Positions 18,298-26,326 of a DNA stretch of 64,000 bases are shown here, in pieces. Position 1 is the stretch's first letter, and each line of letters starts with the position of its first letter. The notes below the pieces were generated by a model. The model had not been told where the DNA came from and made no database searches. It saw only the letters and a list, made by a program, of their open reading frames with translations. The stretch spans positions 1 through 64,000 of the forward strand of contig CAVTOR010000024.1 of NCBI GenBank assembly GCA_963736235.1, in the 5' to 3' direction. The DNA is from CAVORB01 sp963736235 (GTDB taxonomy: Bacteria > Pseudomonadota > Gammaproteobacteria > Chromatiales > Chromatiaceae). A program made the translations under genes and the position numbers.

Positions 18298-19328
18298 GCC
18301 GCAACGGAACCCGCGGTCCGCTCGGCCAGGCGGACCCTGAAGCCGATGAGTAAGTAGATGATCGTCCAGGCCGCCAGCAGCAAGGTCTGATCCTGCCCGG
18401 TCATTCCCACGGCGGCCACCGACGTCGCTGCACACGCGGCCATGAGCAGATACGACCAGAGGAGGGTCTTGCGGTGGCTCCAGCCGGACAACACCAGACG
18501 CTGATAGTGGTGGGAACGGTGGGCCTCCCACACCCTCTCACCGCGGGAGACGCGGCGAAGTAGCGTCGAGGTCGCATCCACGATAAAGGGCGAGAACGCG
18601 AGCCATGCCACCCAAAGGGGAAACAGTCCCGCCTTAGCGCCAACCAGGGCCGAAGCGGCGGCTGCGAAGCCGAGTGTCGCCGAACCCAGGTCACCGAGGA
18701 AAATGCGCGCCGGCGGGAAGTTGCCGAGCAGGAAACCCGCGGCCGAGGCGGCGACGACGGCATTGGCGACGGCATAGACGCCGGCTTGCTCGCGCCAGCC
18801 GATGACGGCGAGGGCACCGAAGCCGAACACGGCCATACCAGCGGCGAACCCGTCCATTCCGTCCATAAAGTTATACAGATTGATCATCCAGACCACGAAC
18901 AGCAGGGTAAGCACAAGGCTAAGCCAGTGCGGCATCGTCCCCGCGAGATAAGGCAGCTCGAAGCGAGCCCATGCCAGCCCACCCGTCACCAGCAGCAACG
19001 CGGCGAACAGATGAGCCGCCAGCCGGTAACGGGCCTTCACCTCCGTACGATCATCGAGGAACGAGACCGCGGCGACCAGCAAAACAGCGGCACCGATCCA
19101 GGCCCACTCCGCCGACGGCCCCACGAAAAGGAAGAATAACGCGAAAGCGGTGGACGCCGCTGCGAGGACCGCTAGCCCCCCCGTGCGCGGCACAGGCTTG
19201 GCGTGCAGGGACCGCGCGTTGGGATGATCGAGCATGACGCCCGCGCGCGACAAAACAAGCGTCAACCCGGCGCTGAGGACAAAGGCCGTGAACACGGTGA
19301 TCGCAAGGGCAACGGTGGGGTTGTTCAT
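18294..19328 (-). CDS. Undecaprenyl-phosphate sugar-1-phosphate transferase (WecA/WbpL type)
   Basis: A multi-pass inner-membrane enzyme of glycosyltransferase family 4. It puts a HexNAc-1-phosphate on undecaprenyl phosphate to start O-antigen or related polymers. The 344 residues contain about ten or eleven membrane helices. Family motifs are LDDRTEVKARYRL (Mg-binding Asp pair), YNFMDGMDG, IFLGDLGSATLGF and the cytoplasmic HRSHHYQRL loop that helps choose the substrate. The next gene starts inside its stop codon. The exact sugar (GlcNAc, FucNAc or QuiNAc) cannot be decided from sequence alone. Confidence 0.9.
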   Translation of the reverse strand: MNNPTVALAITVFTAFVLSAGLTLVLSRAGVMLDHPNARSLHAKPVPRTGGLAVLAAASTAFALFFLFVGPSAEWAWIGAAVLLVAAVSFLDDRTEVKARYRLAAHLFAALLLVTGGLAWARFELPYLAGTMPHWLSLVLTLLFVVWMINLYNFMDGMDGFAAGMAVFGFGALAVIGWREQAGVYAVANAVVAASAAGFLLGNFPPARIFLGDLGSATLGFAAAASALVGAKAGLFPLWVAWLAFSPFIVDATSTLLRRVSRGERVWEAHRSHHYQRLVLSGWSHRKTLLWSYLLMAACAATSVAAVGMTGQDQTLLLAAWTIIYLLIGFRVRLAERTAGSVAA

Positions 19329-19402
19329 GGGCGAACCCTGTCCCAGGTTCCGGTCCCCCTGCAGGACTCATACAAGGTCTGCGAAGCGGGCACCAACCGC
19401 CA

Positions 19403-19957
19403 TCAGATTTCCCGCACCAACGACTTTTCGACGTCGTCACGGGTCGCCTTTCCCGCGAGCAGCTCGATGAGCTGGAGCGCGAAGTCCATCGCCGTACCCG
19501 GACCGCGGGAAGTGATGACCTTGCCGTCTACCACCACCGGAGCGTCGAGGAGATCCACTTCCGGATACTCCTCCATGGGGACGGCACCTGGGTAGCTGGT
19601 GGCAGACTTACCGTTGAGCAATCCCGCATTCGCCAGCACCTTCGGCGCGGCGCAGATGGCAGCGACATAGCGCTGCTCGGCGTGATGACGCTTGAGCAGG
19701 CGGTGCACTCGCGCGTCCTCATCCAGATGGGTCGCTCCGGGAAGCCCTCCCGGCAGCACGACTAGGTCGAACTCCTCTTCGAGGACCGCATCGAGCACGG
19801 TATCGGGGATCAGCACGGTGCCGCGGCTTGCGCGCACCGGACCGTCCGCCAATCCAGCGGTAACCACCTCGATGCCGGCCCGCCTCAATAAATCGATGAC
19901 AGTGACCGCCTCTAGCTCCTCGCAGCCCTGAGCCAGCGGAACAAGTACGCGCGCCAT
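19403..19957 (-). CDS. yajL: DJ-1/YajL family protein
   Basis: A 184-residue cytoplasmic protein of the DJ-1/PfpI superfamily. The ATG at 19957 follows GGAG with a seven-base gap and gives the usual start MARVLVPLAQGCEELEAV. The reactive Cys lies in the nucleophile elbow VAAICAAPKVLA, with the supporting Glu in GCEELEA, and the C-terminus has TSRGPGTAMDFALQL as in YajL and DJ-1. Members act in oxidative and carbonyl stress and have been proposed to be chaperones or deglycases; the real role is debated. The frame stays open to 20029, but without family sequence. Confidence 0.9.
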   Translation of the reverse strand: MARVLVPLAQGCEELEAVTVIDLLRRAGIEVVTAGLADGPVRASRGTVLIPDTVLDAVLEEEFDLVVLPGGLPGATHLDEDARVHRLLKRHHAEQRYVAAICAAPKVLANAGLLNGKSATSYPGAVPMEEYPEVDLLDAPVVVDGKVITSRGPGTAMDFALQLIELLAGKATRDDVEKSLVREI

Positions 19958-20087
19958 GGTTTTCTCCGATTCTCGCTTCAGTCTTCCCAATGATGCCACC
20001 GCGTGCCGCGCGAGGCAGCCTCTGGGCACTCGACGGCCATGCGTTCGCCGATCGGCACGGCGCTTGCGGCGATGGGCGCCGCTTCCT

Positions 20088-21461
20088 TCAGCCCCCTTTT
20101 GCTCGACCCAGGATGTTCAGGCCCTTGAGCACGTTCAGCGCCTCGCTAAGCTGGTAGTCCTCGACCGCGAGCGGCTGCTTCTCGTCCTCTTTTCCGTCCT
20201 CGGGCGACGGGCCGGCGTCGGTTCCCTCTGGCCCCTCACCGCCACCGTTATCCGGCTGTTTGCGGTCTTCGACCTCCGCCCCACCACCGTCCGCATCCTC
20301 CAGGTGCCGCGAAAGATTGGCCTCCTTCAGCGGCTCGATGTCCGTTTCCTCGGTAATCTTGAGCTCCCCGCGGTGCAGGGCGATATCGGGCTCAATGCCC
20401 ATGGCCTGTATCGAACGACCGGAGGGCGTGTAATACCGCGCCGTTGTGAGCTTGAGCGCCGTCTGGTTGTCGATGGGCACGATCGTCTGGACGGAACCCT
20501 TACCGAAGGTCTGACCGCCCATGATGATCGCGCGCTTGTGGTCCTGCAGTGCGCCGGCGACGATCTCGGAGGCGGAGGCAGAACCCGCATTCACCAGCAC
20601 GACCATGGGCGCGCCATCGAGCACGTCGTCCGGGCCGGCCTTGAATTGGAGCTCCGAGTCGTCCACCCGCCCCTTGGTGTAGACGATGAGGCCGCCGCCG
20701 AGGAAGGCGTCGCTCACGCCGACGGCGCTGTTGAGCACGCCACCCGGGTTGTTGCGCAGGTCCAGCACCATGCCCTTTAGGCCGCCGTCGTTTTGCGCTC
20801 TGAGCTTGTTGACCGCCTCGAGCAGATCCTCCGTGGTTCGCGACTGGAAGTGGGAGACGCGCACGTAGCCGTATCCGGGCTCGAGGGTTCGACTCTTGAC
20901 GCTCGCGACATGGATGACGTCTCGCACTAGGGTGACCTTGGTGGGACGGTCTCCGCCATCGCGCAGGATGGTGAGCTCGATCTCCGTCCCGGGCTTGCCG
21001 CGCATCAGCTTCACCGCGTCATTCAGACTCATCCCCTTAACGGGCTTGTCGTCAATGCGGATGATGAGGTCGCCGGCCTTGAGGCCGGCTCTCTGGGCCG
21101 GCGTGTCATCGATCGGCGAGATCACCTTGACGAAGCCATCCTCCATGCCGACCTCGATGCCGAGGCCGCCGAACTCGCCGCTGGTGCCGACCTGCAGGTC
21201 ACGGTACTCCTCGCTATCGAGATAGGAGGAGTGCGGATCGAGGCCGGATAGCATGCCCCGAATCGCGCTCTCCAGCAGCTCACGATCGCTGACGGTCTCG
21301 ACGTAGTCGCTCTTGATGCGCCCGAAAACCTCGGCAAAGGTGCGCAGTTCCTCGAGCGGAAGCTCCTCCCCGTCGGTGCCGAGCTCGGCGGCAAGAGCGC
21401 CGGCAGGGCCCAACGTCAGCCCCAGTGTCAGGGCCAAAACAAACTTGAAAGGGTGTTTCAT
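20088..21461 (-). CDS. ctpA: Carboxyl-terminal processing protease (S41)
   Basis: A periplasmic serine protease of 457 residues from the ATG at 21461. A signal peptide (about 1-24, cleavage near ALA-AEL) is followed by a PDZ domain (about 90-180, FGGLGIEVG and GLKAGDLIIRIDD). The catalytic core has VLDLRNNPGGVLNSAV, the Ser in NAGSASASEI (Ser296) and the Lys in QTFGKGSVQ (Lys321). The spacing of 25 between Ser and Lys agrees with the family. The C-terminal tail is acidic and low in complexity. It follows envC by 11 bases, a common pair in gammaproteobacteria, where both act on the cell wall and its hydrolases. Confidence 0.93.
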   Translation of the reverse strand: MKHPFKFVLALTLGLTLGPAGALAAELGTDGEELPLEELRTFAEVFGRIKSDYVETVSDRELLESAIRGMLSGLDPHSSYLDSEEYRDLQVGTSGEFGGLGIEVGMEDGFVKVISPIDDTPAQRAGLKAGDLIIRIDDKPVKGMSLNDAVKLMRGKPGTEIELTILRDGGDRPTKVTLVRDVIHVASVKSRTLEPGYGYVRVSHFQSRTTEDLLEAVNKLRAQNDGGLKGMVLDLRNNPGGVLNSAVGVSDAFLGGGLIVYTKGRVDDSELQFKAGPDDVLDGAPMVVLVNAGSASASEIVAGALQDHKRAIIMGGQTFGKGSVQTIVPIDNQTALKLTTARYYTPSGRSIQAMGIEPDIALHRGELKITEETDIEPLKEANLSRHLEDADGGGAEVEDRKQPDNGGGEGPEGTDAGPSPEDGKEDEKQPLAVEDYQLSEALNVLKGLNILGRAKGG

Positions 21462-21472
21462 ATCAGGGATCA

Positions 21473-22789
21473 CTAAGAGGTGGTACAGGCAGCAGCGCCG
21501 CGCGGTAAGACCTTTGTCGGGGCGCCACCTGCGCCCAATTGGAGCGGTGAAATGGTCGCAGGTTCCTCCCGCCGCATCGAGGCCCGAACATCCGTTCGCT
21601 GAGCACTGTCCGCCGCTTGGACCGCGCGACACCACTTGACTGGATCGAGCGGCTTGCCGCGGTGACGGATCGCGAAATAGAGCCCGCCCGAGCGCAAGCC
21701 GCCGCTCATGCCGCTCAGCGCGATCGGATCACCGGCCGCGACCCACTCCCCCGACTCCTTGAGTAGTGTTTGATTGTGACCGTAAAGGGTCATGTATCCG
21801 TCTTCGTGCTCGACAATCATCAATAAGCCGAAACCGCGCAACCAGTTCGCGTAGACGACCCTCCCTGGATGGACAGCGTGAACTTCCGCACCCTCCGGGG
21901 CAGCGATCAGGACACCATCCCAGCGCTGCCCCCCGTCGCCCTTCGGACTGCCGAAACGCTCGGTCAGGCGGACCGCGGGCAACGGCCAGCCCAACTGGCC
22001 CCTGCGCTTGCCGATGGCCTCCTGGACGAGCTCCGCTTCGGGAAGCTCGCGCGACCGGCGCTCAAGCTGATCGAGTAAGTGACGCAGACCGTCGGCCTCG
22101 CTCTTCAGGGTGACAACACGCCCCTCGCCGCCGGAGATGGTCGCCTCAAGCTCCTCCAGAAGCGCCGTGCGCTGCGTCTGGGACTCCGCGAGTCGGGACC
22201 GGGTCTCCTCCTGACGGTCGGCCAGCTGGGCCAACCGCACCGTTTCCTCCGCGGCCGCGCGCGCGATCGATTCCAGCCGCCGGGCGCGCTCCTTGACGGC
22301 AGCCATGCGCGCGATACGGTACCGGTTGAGGTAACCATAATAGGACATGATGCGGCCAAGCCCCGCCACGTCCTCCTGATCCAGCAGCAAACGGATACGG
22401 TCACCGTTGCCCAGGGCGTACGCGGAACGAATCAGCCCCGCGAGGCCCGCGCGCTCTCTGACGAGGGCCTCGCGCTCGTGCTCGAGCTGCGCATGCAGGT
22501 CCGCGAGGTCCTGCTCTTGCGCACGAATCATGCCCGTGAGCTGGCGTCCGGCGCGAGCCAAGTCCGCGATTTCCCGCTCTGACCGCTCCAACTCCGAAAG
22601 CAGAACGGCGCGACTGCCACGCATGGCGTCAAGGTCATGCTCGAGGCCTCGAACTTCCTCTTCGAGCTGGTCAAGGACCTGCCGCTTGGACTCGATGTCC
22701 TGATCTTCTTCCTCTGCCCCAGCGGGTCCCGACACCGCGACCGCGGTCGAGATGAACACGAAGGTAAGCGATACGAGGAGCCCCTTCAT
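21473..22789 (-). CDS. envC: Murein hydrolase activator EnvC
   Basis: A periplasmic protein that activates amidases at the septum. It has 438 residues: a signal peptide (about 1-25), a long coiled coil (about 30-250 with one break) and a C-terminal LytM/peptidase M23 domain (about 275-390). In the M23 domain the zinc-binding HxGxD motif reads QRWDGVLIA and the last HxH reads FAIRHRGKPLDP. The metal site is therefore incomplete, as in EnvC and unlike true endopeptidases. A Ser/Arg-rich tail of about 45 residues follows the normal end. It is the first gene of the envC-ctpA pair. Confidence 0.92.
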   Translation of the reverse strand: MKGLLVSLTFVFISTAVAVSGPAGAEEEDQDIESKRQVLDQLEEEVRGLEHDLDAMRGSRAVLLSELERSEREIADLARAGRQLTGMIRAQEQDLADLHAQLEHEREALVRERAGLAGLIRSAYALGNGDRIRLLLDQEDVAGLGRIMSYYGYLNRYRIARMAAVKERARRLESIARAAAEETVRLAQLADRQEETRSRLAESQTQRTALLEELEATISGGEGRVVTLKSEADGLRHLLDQLERRSRELPEAELVQEAIGKRRGQLGWPLPAVRLTERFGSPKGDGGQRWDGVLIAAPEGAEVHAVHPGRVVYANWLRGFGLLMIVEHEDGYMTLYGHNQTLLKESGEWVAAGDPIALSGMSGGLRSGGLYFAIRHRGKPLDPVKWCRAVQAADSAQRTDVRASMRREEPATISPLQLGAGGAPTKVLPRGAAACTTS

Positions 22790-23111
22790 CTGGTAACCGG
22801 AACAGTAAGGAGGAATCTTGGGAATGACACATCCGACGCGCTAAAAGCCCGTCTGTTAGGTATTCTCAGGGGGCACCGCAATGTCGCATACATGAGCCGC
22901 ACCCATCAAGCGTGCCTGCCTTGCAGTAGGCCCCGCGCCGGACGCTCTCCTCGCCACGCTGTCGATCAGGTACACAGCGGTACACGACGCCCGATCATAG
23001 GAACTGGCTTGCAGCGGCGCACTAACCGCCCTGACGCCGTGCTGGCGACTTCGCTTTCGCAAAAAAAAAGCTTATTATCTTATTGTTATGGATTGATCGA
23101 GATCACCGTTA
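22790..23111. other. Divergent intergenic region between envC and an ArsR-type gene
   Basis: No gene is recognised in these 320 bases. The region must hold the promoters of envC (-) and of the regulator (+). Near the right end a run of nine A (about 23062-23070) stands beside TTATTATCTTATTG, an AT-rich stretch fitting a promoter, but no convincing -35 box could be fixed. Confidence 0.4.
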
Positions 23112-23480
23112 ATGGTACGCAATCTAAGTCGGCCCTCAAATCCCGTCCTCAACGCCGCGGAGGAAGAGGACGAGGATATCGGTCTGTTCGCGGACGACGA
23201 CGACATAGATCGGGCGTCGCGCTCGCTCAAGGCCATGTCACATCCTCTGCGGCTTAAGATCCTCTGCACGCTCGGGGACCAGGAAATCAGCGTTCAGGAG
23301 ATTGTCGAGTATGTCGGCACCTCCCAGAGCAACATCTCTCAGCATCTCGCGATTCTTAGGGACAAAGGAATTCTCGCATCTCGGAAGGACGCCAACCGAG
23401 TCTACTATCGGGTGAGCGACTCCCGCACGCTCCGCTTGATTGGGATGATGCGGGAAGTCTTCTGCCACCAAGCCCGCTAG
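23112..23480 (+). CDS. ArsR-family winged-helix regulator
   Basis: A 122-residue DNA-binding protein. The winged helix-turn-helix is clear: SHPLRLKILCTLG, then VQEIVEYVGTSQSNISQHLAILRDKGIL (recognition helix) and the wing RVYYRVSD. An acidic N-terminal extension (EEEDED, DDDD; residues about 18-38) is unusual. The classical metal-binding ELCVC motif of ArsR is absent; the only Cys residues are in ILCTLG and near the C-terminus. It may therefore sense something other than arsenite or cadmium, for example redox state or persulfide. The rhodanese gene downstream makes a link to sulfur tempting but unproven. Confidence 0.85.
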   Translation: MVRNLSRPSNPVLNAAEEEDEDIGLFADDDDIDRASRSLKAMSHPLRLKILCTLGDQEISVQEIVEYVGTSQSNISQHLAILRDKGILASRKDANRVYYRVSDSRTLRLIGMMREVFCHQAR

Positions 23481-23530
23481 GTTCAACGATTCGCTCAGTC
23501 GAACCGAGGGTGCGGGCCGTCTGCCCGATT

Positions 23531-23550
23531 CCCACCGGCATGCCGGTGGG
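23531..23550. repeat. Perfect 20-base palindrome
   Basis: CCCACCGGCA followed by its exact reverse complement TGCCGGTGGG, with no spacer, between the ArsR-type gene and the rhodanese gene. As RNA it would form a strong hairpin, but no U-tract follows. It could be a terminator relic or an operator of a dimeric regulator. Confidence 0.55.
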
Positions 23551-23655
23551 GATGACTACCCCGGCGTTGAGCCTTATACTGCCGCCTCGAGCAGACCGGC
23601 GCCCTGGCGCCTTCCGCCACCTGCCGAACCCGACTACCCAGCTTCCCAAGCCCCT

Positions 23656-24084
23656 ATGCAGCCTCAACAATTGATCGAGTTTGTCGGCAACCACTGGTTG
23701 CTCTTCGTCGCCTTGGCGGCGATTGTCGGCCTGCTGGTCCACAACCTGGCGCTCGGAAACAAGGGATCCGTGGATCCTACGGGAGCGACCGACCTGATCA
23801 ATCGCCGCGACGCGCTGGTCGTCGACGTGCGGCCCGCGGCCGATTTCGCAAAGGGCCACATCGTGAATGCCGTTAACATCCCGATCAACGGCTTCAAGAA
23901 CCAGATAGGCACGCTGCAGAAGCACAAGGACAAACCGATCGTGATCAGCTGCCGCTCGGGGTCCCAGTCCTCCGCTGCCTGCCGACAGTTGCGCAAAGAG
24001 GGCTTCGAGGATGTCTACAACCTGCGCGGAGGCGTTCTCGCCTGGCAGAGCGCAAACCTGCCGCTCACGCGGAAAAAGCGCTAA
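23656..24084 (+). CDS. yibN: Membrane-anchored rhodanese-like protein
   Basis: A 142-residue protein with one N-terminal membrane helix (about 14-33, WLLFVALAAIVGLLVHNLAL) and a rhodanese domain. The active-site loop is VISCRSGSQS with Cys99, and the CH2-like segments VVDVRPAADFAKGHI and LRGGVLAWQ are present. Rhodanese domains carry sulfane sulfur as a Cys persulfide; the physiological acceptor of this type is not known. It stands 53 bases before secB, as yibN does in other gammaproteobacteria (where grxC lies between them; grxC is absent here). Confidence 0.9.
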   Translation: MQPQQLIEFVGNHWLLFVALAAIVGLLVHNLALGNKGSVDPTGATDLINRRDALVVDVRPAADFAKGHIVNAVNIPINGFKNQIGTLQKHKDKPIVISCRSGSQSSAACRQLRKEGFEDVYNLRGGVLAWQSANLPLTRKKR

Positions 24085-24137
24085 CCCTCGAATCAGCCGC
24101 CACACCCACGCCCACCCGGAGACACGGACCTCACCCC

Positions 24138-24617
24138 ATGGCCGATAACGACACCACACCGACAGAGCGTCAATTCCAGTTGCTGCGCATCTACACCAAG
24201 GACGTCTCGTACGAATCCCCGAATGCGCCGTCCATTTTTCGCGGCAACTGGCAGCCTCAGCATGAGTTGAACCTGAACACCGCCGTGAACAAGCTAGGAG
24301 ACGACACCTACGAGGTCGTCTTGTCGGTCACGGCCACGACGAAAACGGAAGACAAGACCGCCTTCATTGTCGAGGTCCAGCAAGCGGGACTGTTCGGGGT
24401 GAAGGGTTTCCCTGAGGCCGAGCTGGGCCCCCTGCTCGGCGCCTATTGCCCGAACCTGCTCTTCCCCTATGCGCGGGAGGTCGTATCCGACCTCGTCACC
24501 AAGGGAAGCTTTCCGCAGGTCGTTCTTCAGCCGGTGAACTTCGACGCCTTGTACGCTCAGCATCAGCAACAGAAGGCTGAGAAGGAACAGGCGAGCCCGC
24601 AAACGGCACCCCATTGA
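24138..24617 (+). CDS. secB: Protein-export chaperone SecB
   Basis: A tetrameric cytoplasmic chaperone that keeps preproteins unfolded and hands them to SecA. The 159 residues match the usual size. The N-terminal strand region has FQLLRIYTKDVSYESPNAP, the core has YEVVLSVTATTK and AFIVEVQQAGLF, and the C-terminal half carries the conserved CPNLLFPYAREVVSDLV and PVNFDALYAQ. The gpsA start codon (TTG) overlaps its stop, so the two genes are coupled. Confidence 0.96.
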   Translation: MADNDTTPTERQFQLLRIYTKDVSYESPNAPSIFRGNWQPQHELNLNTAVNKLGDDTYEVVLSVTATTKTEDKTAFIVEVQQAGLFGVKGFPEAELGPLLGAYCPNLLFPYAREVVSDLVTKGSFPQVVLQPVNFDALYAQHQQQKAEKEQASPQTAPH

Positions 24618-25623
24618 CGGCGGCATCCGGAACCGCGCTCGCGGTCCTCGGGGCAGGGTCCTGGGGTACCGCGCTGTCCCTGCTGTTGTGCCGCAACGGA
24701 CATCGGGTACGTTTGTGGGACCATTGGTCCGAGCATGTCGAGCAACTGCGCGGCGACGGCGAGAATCGGAAGTTTCTCCCCGGATTCCCCCTGCCCGCGG
24801 GGATACAACCGGTGGCCGCGTTAGAAGAGGCGATCGATGGCGCCGATGACGTACTGATCGTCGTCCCGAGCCACGCCTTCGCTGACCTTCTCAAGCGGTT
24901 TCCGCAACCACTGCCCTCAAACCTCGGGATTGCCTGGGCGACCAAGGGCTTCGAGCCAGGCAGCGGCAGGTTGCTGCATCAGGTCGCGGAGGAGGTTCTG
25001 GGCGCACGCGACTTTGCCGTCGTTTCCGGCCCCAGCTTCGCGCGCGAGGTGGCGCAGGGCCTGCCCACTGCTGTCACGGTGGCATCACCCAGCCTCGCAC
25101 ACGCGGGCAGGGTGGCGCATTATCTGCACGGCGATCGTTTCCGTGCCTATACCAGCGACGACATCGTCGGCGTTCAAGTCGGCGGCGCGTCGAAGAACGT
25201 GCTGGCCATCGCCACCGGGATCGCCGACGGCCTCGGTTTCGGGGCGAACACCCGGGCGGCGCTCATCACGCGCGGCCTGGCGGAGCTGGTTCGGCTCGGC
25301 ACAGCGCTTGGCGGCCAGAGAAAACCTTCACCGGGCTTGCGGGGTTGGGCGACCTGGTGCTCACCTGCACCGATGACCAGTCACGCAACCGACGCATGGG
25401 ATTGGCGCTTGCGCGGGGCGTCGGGGTAACGGCGGCTAAGAAGGAGATCGGTCAGGAGGTGGAAGGCGTGATCACCGCAGCCTCGGTCTACGCCCTGTCG
25501 CGATCACTGGAGGTGGAGATGCCCATCAGCGATCAGGTGTACGGCGTCCTGTACCAAGGGATCACGCCTGAGCGGGCGACCGAGAACCTCCTCATGCGCA
25601 GCAGCAAGGTGGAGTTTTACTGA
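24614..25623 (+). CDS. gpsA: Glycerol-3-phosphate dehydrogenase [NAD(P)+] (one apparent frameshift)
   Basis: Makes sn-glycerol 3-phosphate for phospholipids. It starts at TTG 24614 (TTGA overlap with the secB stop). The first frame carries the dinucleotide site VLGAGSWGTALS, the central ATKGFEPGSG and SGPSFAREVAQGLP motifs and the catalytic VGGASKNVLAIA. At about 25317 the frame changes; the second frame continues GDLVLTCTDDQSRNRR to the normal end SSKVEFY. Restoring one G in CAGAGAAA gives GGQEKTFTGLAG, the expected family sequence. I read this as a one-base sequence error. The gene then has about 336 residues, the usual length. Confidence 0.93.
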
Positions 25624-25627
25624 GACC

Positions 25628-26098
25628 TCACGTTCGCTCCGCACCGGCGAAGCCATTCTGGCGCCAGGCTTCGTAGACCGCGATCGCCACCGCATTCGAT
25701 AGATTCAGGCTGCGGTTTCCCGGCTGCATGGGGATGAACAACCGCTGTTCCATCGGCAGCTCGTCCAGCACACCTTGCGGTAGCCCCCGCGTCTCGGGGC
25801 CGAACAGCAGACCGTCTCCGGGACGGAAATCCGCGGCTGTGTAGGCTACTGTGCCGCGTGTGCTGCAGGCATATAATCGCCGAGGGGAGCAAACATTAAG
25901 GTAACGATCCAGCGACGCATGGACCCGAACGCTCGCCCACTCCCGATAATCGAGCCCGGCACGCCGCAATAGACGGTCTTCCAGGCGAAAGCCGAGCGGC
26001 TCGATCAGATGGAGACGCGCGCCCGTATTCGCGCACAGCCGCATGATGTTACCCGTGTTCGGAGGGATCTCCGGCTGGTAGAGAACGACGTCAAGCAT
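25628..26098 (-). CDS. trmL: tRNA (cytidine(34)-2'-O)-methyltransferase
   Basis: A SPOUT-class methyltransferase that methylates the wobble base of some leucine tRNAs using S-adenosylmethionine. It has 156 residues, the normal length. The family start LDVVLYQPEIPPNTGNIMRLCANTG, the conserved LLFGPETRGLP and the knot region IPMQPGNRSLNLSNAVAIAVYEAW are all present. It is convergent with gpsA (4-base gap) and divergent from the dihydroorotate dehydrogenase gene. Confidence 0.95.
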   Translation of the reverse strand: MLDVVLYQPEIPPNTGNIMRLCANTGARLHLIEPLGFRLEDRLLRRAGLDYREWASVRVHASLDRYLNVCSPRRLYACSTRGTVAYTAADFRPGDGLLFGPETRGLPQGVLDELPMEQRLFIPMQPGNRSLNLSNAVAIAVYEAWRQNGFAGAERT

Positions 26099-26126
26099 GG
26101 CTTAGAGAAACGCTGGTCAATTCAGA

Positions 26127-26240
26127 GCTTCACGCGTCACATGGATGTGAAGCCATTTTCAAGAGTGTAAGCGATTGAAAATGAAGCCATCCAAGAACCG
26201 CACTTCTTGGATGGCGTGCTGATTTTGGCCGGGATGGCCA
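26127..26240. repeat. Four tandem stem-loops
   Basis: Four perfect hairpins follow each other almost without gaps. GCTTCAC/GTGAAGC is at 26127-26153, CATTTTCAA/TTGAAAATG at 26154-26183, CCATCCAAGAA/TTCTTGGATGG at 26187-26214 and TGGCC/GGCCA at 26226-26240. TGAAGCCAT occurs twice (about 26149 and 26183), and TGGATG near 26142 could also pair with CATCCA near 26188, so other folds are possible. The element fills the space between the divergent trmL and pyrD genes. It may be an extragenic palindromic repeat, a miniature transposable element or a structured leader RNA; I know no match. Confidence 0.6.
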
Positions 26241-26326
26241 ATAATTAGCGTCTCCTTAGATAACCGCAATCGACCGCCGCCCGGGGCCTACGGGGATTGC
26301 CGAGGGCTGTGAACAAGGTATCCGAG

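Noticed and set aside
23062..23070. Run of nine A as a slippage or frameshift site
   Set aside because: It lies in non-coding DNA before the ArsR-type gene and is better explained as AT-rich promoter sequence.
25617..25892. A second small gene overlapping trmL on the minus strand
   Set aside because: It is in another frame of the well-supported trmL gene and has no motif.
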